Origin: an uncultured Christensenellaceae bacterium
GTDB lineage: Bacteria > Bacillota > Clostridia > Christensenellales > Borkfalkiaceae
Direction: 5' to 3'
Assembly: GCA_910588685.1 (NCBI GenBank)
Contig: CAJUPX010000006.1
Coordinates: 81,273-88,526 of the forward strand
DNA: 7,254 nucleotides
Shown in pieces: positions 5,390 to 7,254 of the stretch (position 1 is its first letter; every line of letters starts with the position of its first letter). Under the pieces are notes generated by a model. It did not search any database and was not told where the DNA came from. It was given only the letters and a program-made list of their open reading frames with translations. The position numbers were made by a program, and so were the translations under genes.

Positions 5390-7254
5390 TTAGTAAAGTT
5401 TTTGTTTTATAATTTCTAAACTGTTATTCTTTGGAACCTCAGTTTCAAAACCTTTAATTATATCTCGCATAGTTTCAGGACTCCAAAATATTTTCAAATT
5501 TTTCTTTGCTCGTGTAATCGCAGTATAAAAAATCCCATGAGTTATTTTTTCAGCATTACTACTGGGAATAATTATTTTAACCGAATTATATTCTAACCCT
5601 TGTGATTTATGAATCGAAACCGCATAAGCAAGTTGAAAAGGAACAACTGCCCTCATTCTAGAGAGCTTACGCTCTTGCTCTGTTCCACCTCCATCGTCTT
5701 CATAAACCGCAAATTTTATACGGGTAGTATTTCCATTTACTCCCAAAAAGTCTAATTCTTCATCTTGGCAATCGTTTTCAGTTAATATTGTATCTACATC
5801 TATCGTAAATTCAATTTTATTATCACTTTTAACAATATCAAAAATATTACCTTTTAAATTGTTATATAAAACTGGAAATCTTTTTGTGTCGTTAAAAAGA
5901 ATCGGATCTCCAACTTTATAAGTCCATTCTTGCCAAGTAACAATCTCCCCGTTGAAATTCACATTTTGAAAATAATTATTAATATTATTCAAACCAAATT
6001 TGCCATCATAATTAAGACATAGCACAACTTCATCATCATCTTCTTTCTTAAATATATTTGGTCCGATATCTTCTGAAAACGGTCCGTCATATGCTAATTT
6101 TTCAGTTATTAATTTTTGCTTATTTCGCACGGCATCCCATAACTGAATAAGGTTTTCTTCCTTTGTTCGCCACGTGCTAAGCAATTCAACATTAGAACCA
6201 GCAGTTTTTATAATTTCTTTAGCATAATAAAACCAATTACCAAATTCAATTGCCTCAATTTGATGAATATCTCCAGCCATAACCAACAATGTATTAGTTT
6301 CTATTCTATTTAAAAACTTTACCATTGTTCGATTGTCAATAGTACTACATTCATCAACAAAAATTATATTATAATCAGATAAACTAACCTTTTTAGAAAA
6401 ACTATCTATACTTACAAATTCGGAATTTGGTCCAGGGTTATCTATACGTCTCTCTAAATTCTTTAAAGCCGTATGCGTTTTTGTGAGAAACAATTTTTTT
6501 CGATTTCCCATTAAATTTGAGATATAGTTTATAAGAGTTGTTTTTCCTGTTCCAGCCGCACCATAAATTAAAATAAGTTTTGATTCAACAAAAACATTTG
6601 TTAATGCGTTAATTTTTATTTCATCACCAAAGTTTTTAAAATTCTCACCATATATCTGTTTTTGCAAATTCAAAAACCTTGTGTTTAACGCTTTTTGTCC
6701 ACTATTGCCTGTTCTAGAATGGACAAGTAATTTTTGAAGAATTTCAATAGTATCCCGTTCAAAAGAATCTATATATACAATACCGTCCTCTTCTTTTATC
6801 AGAAAGCCATTGTTTCTCTCCCATTGATCAAGAGTATGATTATAATCTTCTATGGCTTTATTATTTTCAGAATCTCCAACTATAAGTTCTTTATCAAAAT
6901 ATATTTCTCCAGTTTCATTGATTGAATTTTTTATACAAAGATACGGACGCACATCTTCTATCTTATCAAACCCAACGGCACTAATAACATCTTTTGCAAC
7001 TGTTAAATTGCTGGTCTTACTCCCGGCCAAATTCGAAATAAGGGGCTTTTTTTCAAAAGGATAACATCTGCTAGTAATAAACAGGTCCTCACATAAAAAC
7101 TTTTTATCAAATTTGGTAGGCAAAACACATTCAATCGTTTCCTCCCTTAAATGTATCAGCAAATACCTTATAACATTATGACCAAAAATATTTGATTTGT
7201 CTGAATATTTTTGTCTCAGCAACAATAAAACTTCTTTAAAAGAAGAAGTATTTG
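5390..7254 (-). CDS. Superfamily 1B (RecD/Pif1-like) DNA helicase, 5' end missing
   Basis: The frame is open to the window edge. The first usable start codon (TTG 7225) is probably internal, because nine more codons are open above it. About 620 residues are visible. Numbering from that TTG, Walker A G-A-A-G-T-G-K-T-T is at 222-230, Walker B V-D-E-C-S at 290-294, and motif III G-D-I-H-Q-I-E at 318-324. The arginine motif L-S-T-W-R-T is at 349-354. A small beta-barrel-like insert follows (about 437-525, K-V-G-D-P-I-L-F). The UvrD_C_2-type motif Y-A-V-S-I-H-K-S-Q-G is at 534-543 and motif VI Y-T-A-I-T-R-A-K at 567-574. This order matches the RecD/TraA/Pif1 group, ATP-driven translocases that unwind DNA 5' to 3' in repair, recombination, conjugation or defence. 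The 210 visible residues before Walker A are not a standard RecD N-terminus that I recognise. It lies 220 bp upstream of the sigma gene on the same strand and is probably a separate unit. Confidence 0.9.
   Translation of the reverse strand, partial: NTSSFKEVLLLLRQKYSDKSNIFGHNVIRYLLIHLREETIECVLPTKFDKKFLCEDLFITSRCYPFEKKPLISNLAGSKTSNLTVAKDVISAVGFDKIEDVRPYLCIKNSINETGEIYFDKELIVGDSENNKAIEDYNHTLDQWERNNGFLIKEEDGIVYIDSFERDTIEILQKLLVHSRTGNSGQKALNTRFLNLQKQIYGENFKNFGDEIKINALTNVFVESKLILIYGAAGTGKTTLINYISNLMGNRKKLFLTKTHTALKNLERRIDNPGPNSEFVSIDSFSKKVSLSDYNIIFVDECSTIDNRTMVKFLNRIETNTLLVMAGDIHQIEAIEFGNWFYYAKEIIKTAGSNVELLSTWRTKEENLIQLWDAVRNKQKLITEKLAYDGPFSEDIGPNIFKKEDDDEVVLCLNYDGKFGLNNINNYFQNVNFNGEIVTWQEWTYKVGDPILFNDTKRFPVLYNNLKGNIFDIVKSDNKIEFTIDVDTILTENDCQDEELDFLGVNGNTTRIKFAVYEDDGGGTEQERKLSRMRAVVPFQLAYAVSIHKSQGLEYNSVKIIIPSSNAEKITHGIFYTAITRAKKNLKIFWSPETMRDIIKGFETEVPKNNSLEIIKQKLY

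Noticed and set aside
7223..7225. TTG at 7225 as the true helicase start.
   Set aside because: The frame stays open with nine further codons to the window edge, there is no ribosome binding site ahead of it, and the text around it looks like protein interior.

Overview
The window is AT-rich (by eye about two-thirds A+T). It uses the standard genetic code: TGA ends two genes and Trp is TGG. Ribosome binding sites are GAGG/GGTGAG-like, the terminator is a classic hairpin plus U-tract, and there is an ECF sigma / one-pass anti-sigma pair. These traits suggest a Firmicutes/Clostridia-type bacterium, possibly an uncultured one. This is inferred from style, not from a diagnostic gene. All five or six real genes lie on the minus strand, so transcription runs from high to low coordinates. 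No rRNA, tRNA, CRISPR array, insertion sequence or attachment site was seen.

In transcription order, the window opens (7254 to 5390) with the 3' part of a superfamily 1B (RecD/Pif1-like) helicase whose start lies beyond the edge. A 220-bp gap carries a plausible promoter. It is followed by a compact three-gene unit: an ECF sigma factor (5169-4636), an exported papain-like (C39-type) cysteine peptidase (4574-3768), and a single-pass membrane protein with the layout of an anti-sigma factor (3760-3056). The last two are coupled: the anti-sigma ribosome binding site overlaps the peptidase stop codon. The unit ends at a strong intrinsic terminator (3051-3019). The arrangement suggests an envelope-stress or signal-responsive regulator with an exported protease built into the sigma/anti-sigma module.

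Below the terminator, a separate two-gene unit begins. It encodes an HD-superfamily phosphohydrolase of the dNTP triphosphohydrolase/SAMHD1 type (2904-643), and 21 bp later a calcineurin-like metallophosphoesterase (621 to beyond base 1). The HD enzyme has an extra beta-rich segment of about 195 residues inserted after its catalytic core, with two I-x-G-E-F repeat blocks. The pair looks like a nucleotide or nucleic-acid phosphohydrolase module. A defence role is possible but not shown by the sequence.

The most notable points are the sigma-protease-anti-sigma order, the HD-enzyme insertion, the HD/metallophosphoesterase pairing, and a perfect 7-bp dyad just ahead of the peptidase ribosome binding site.
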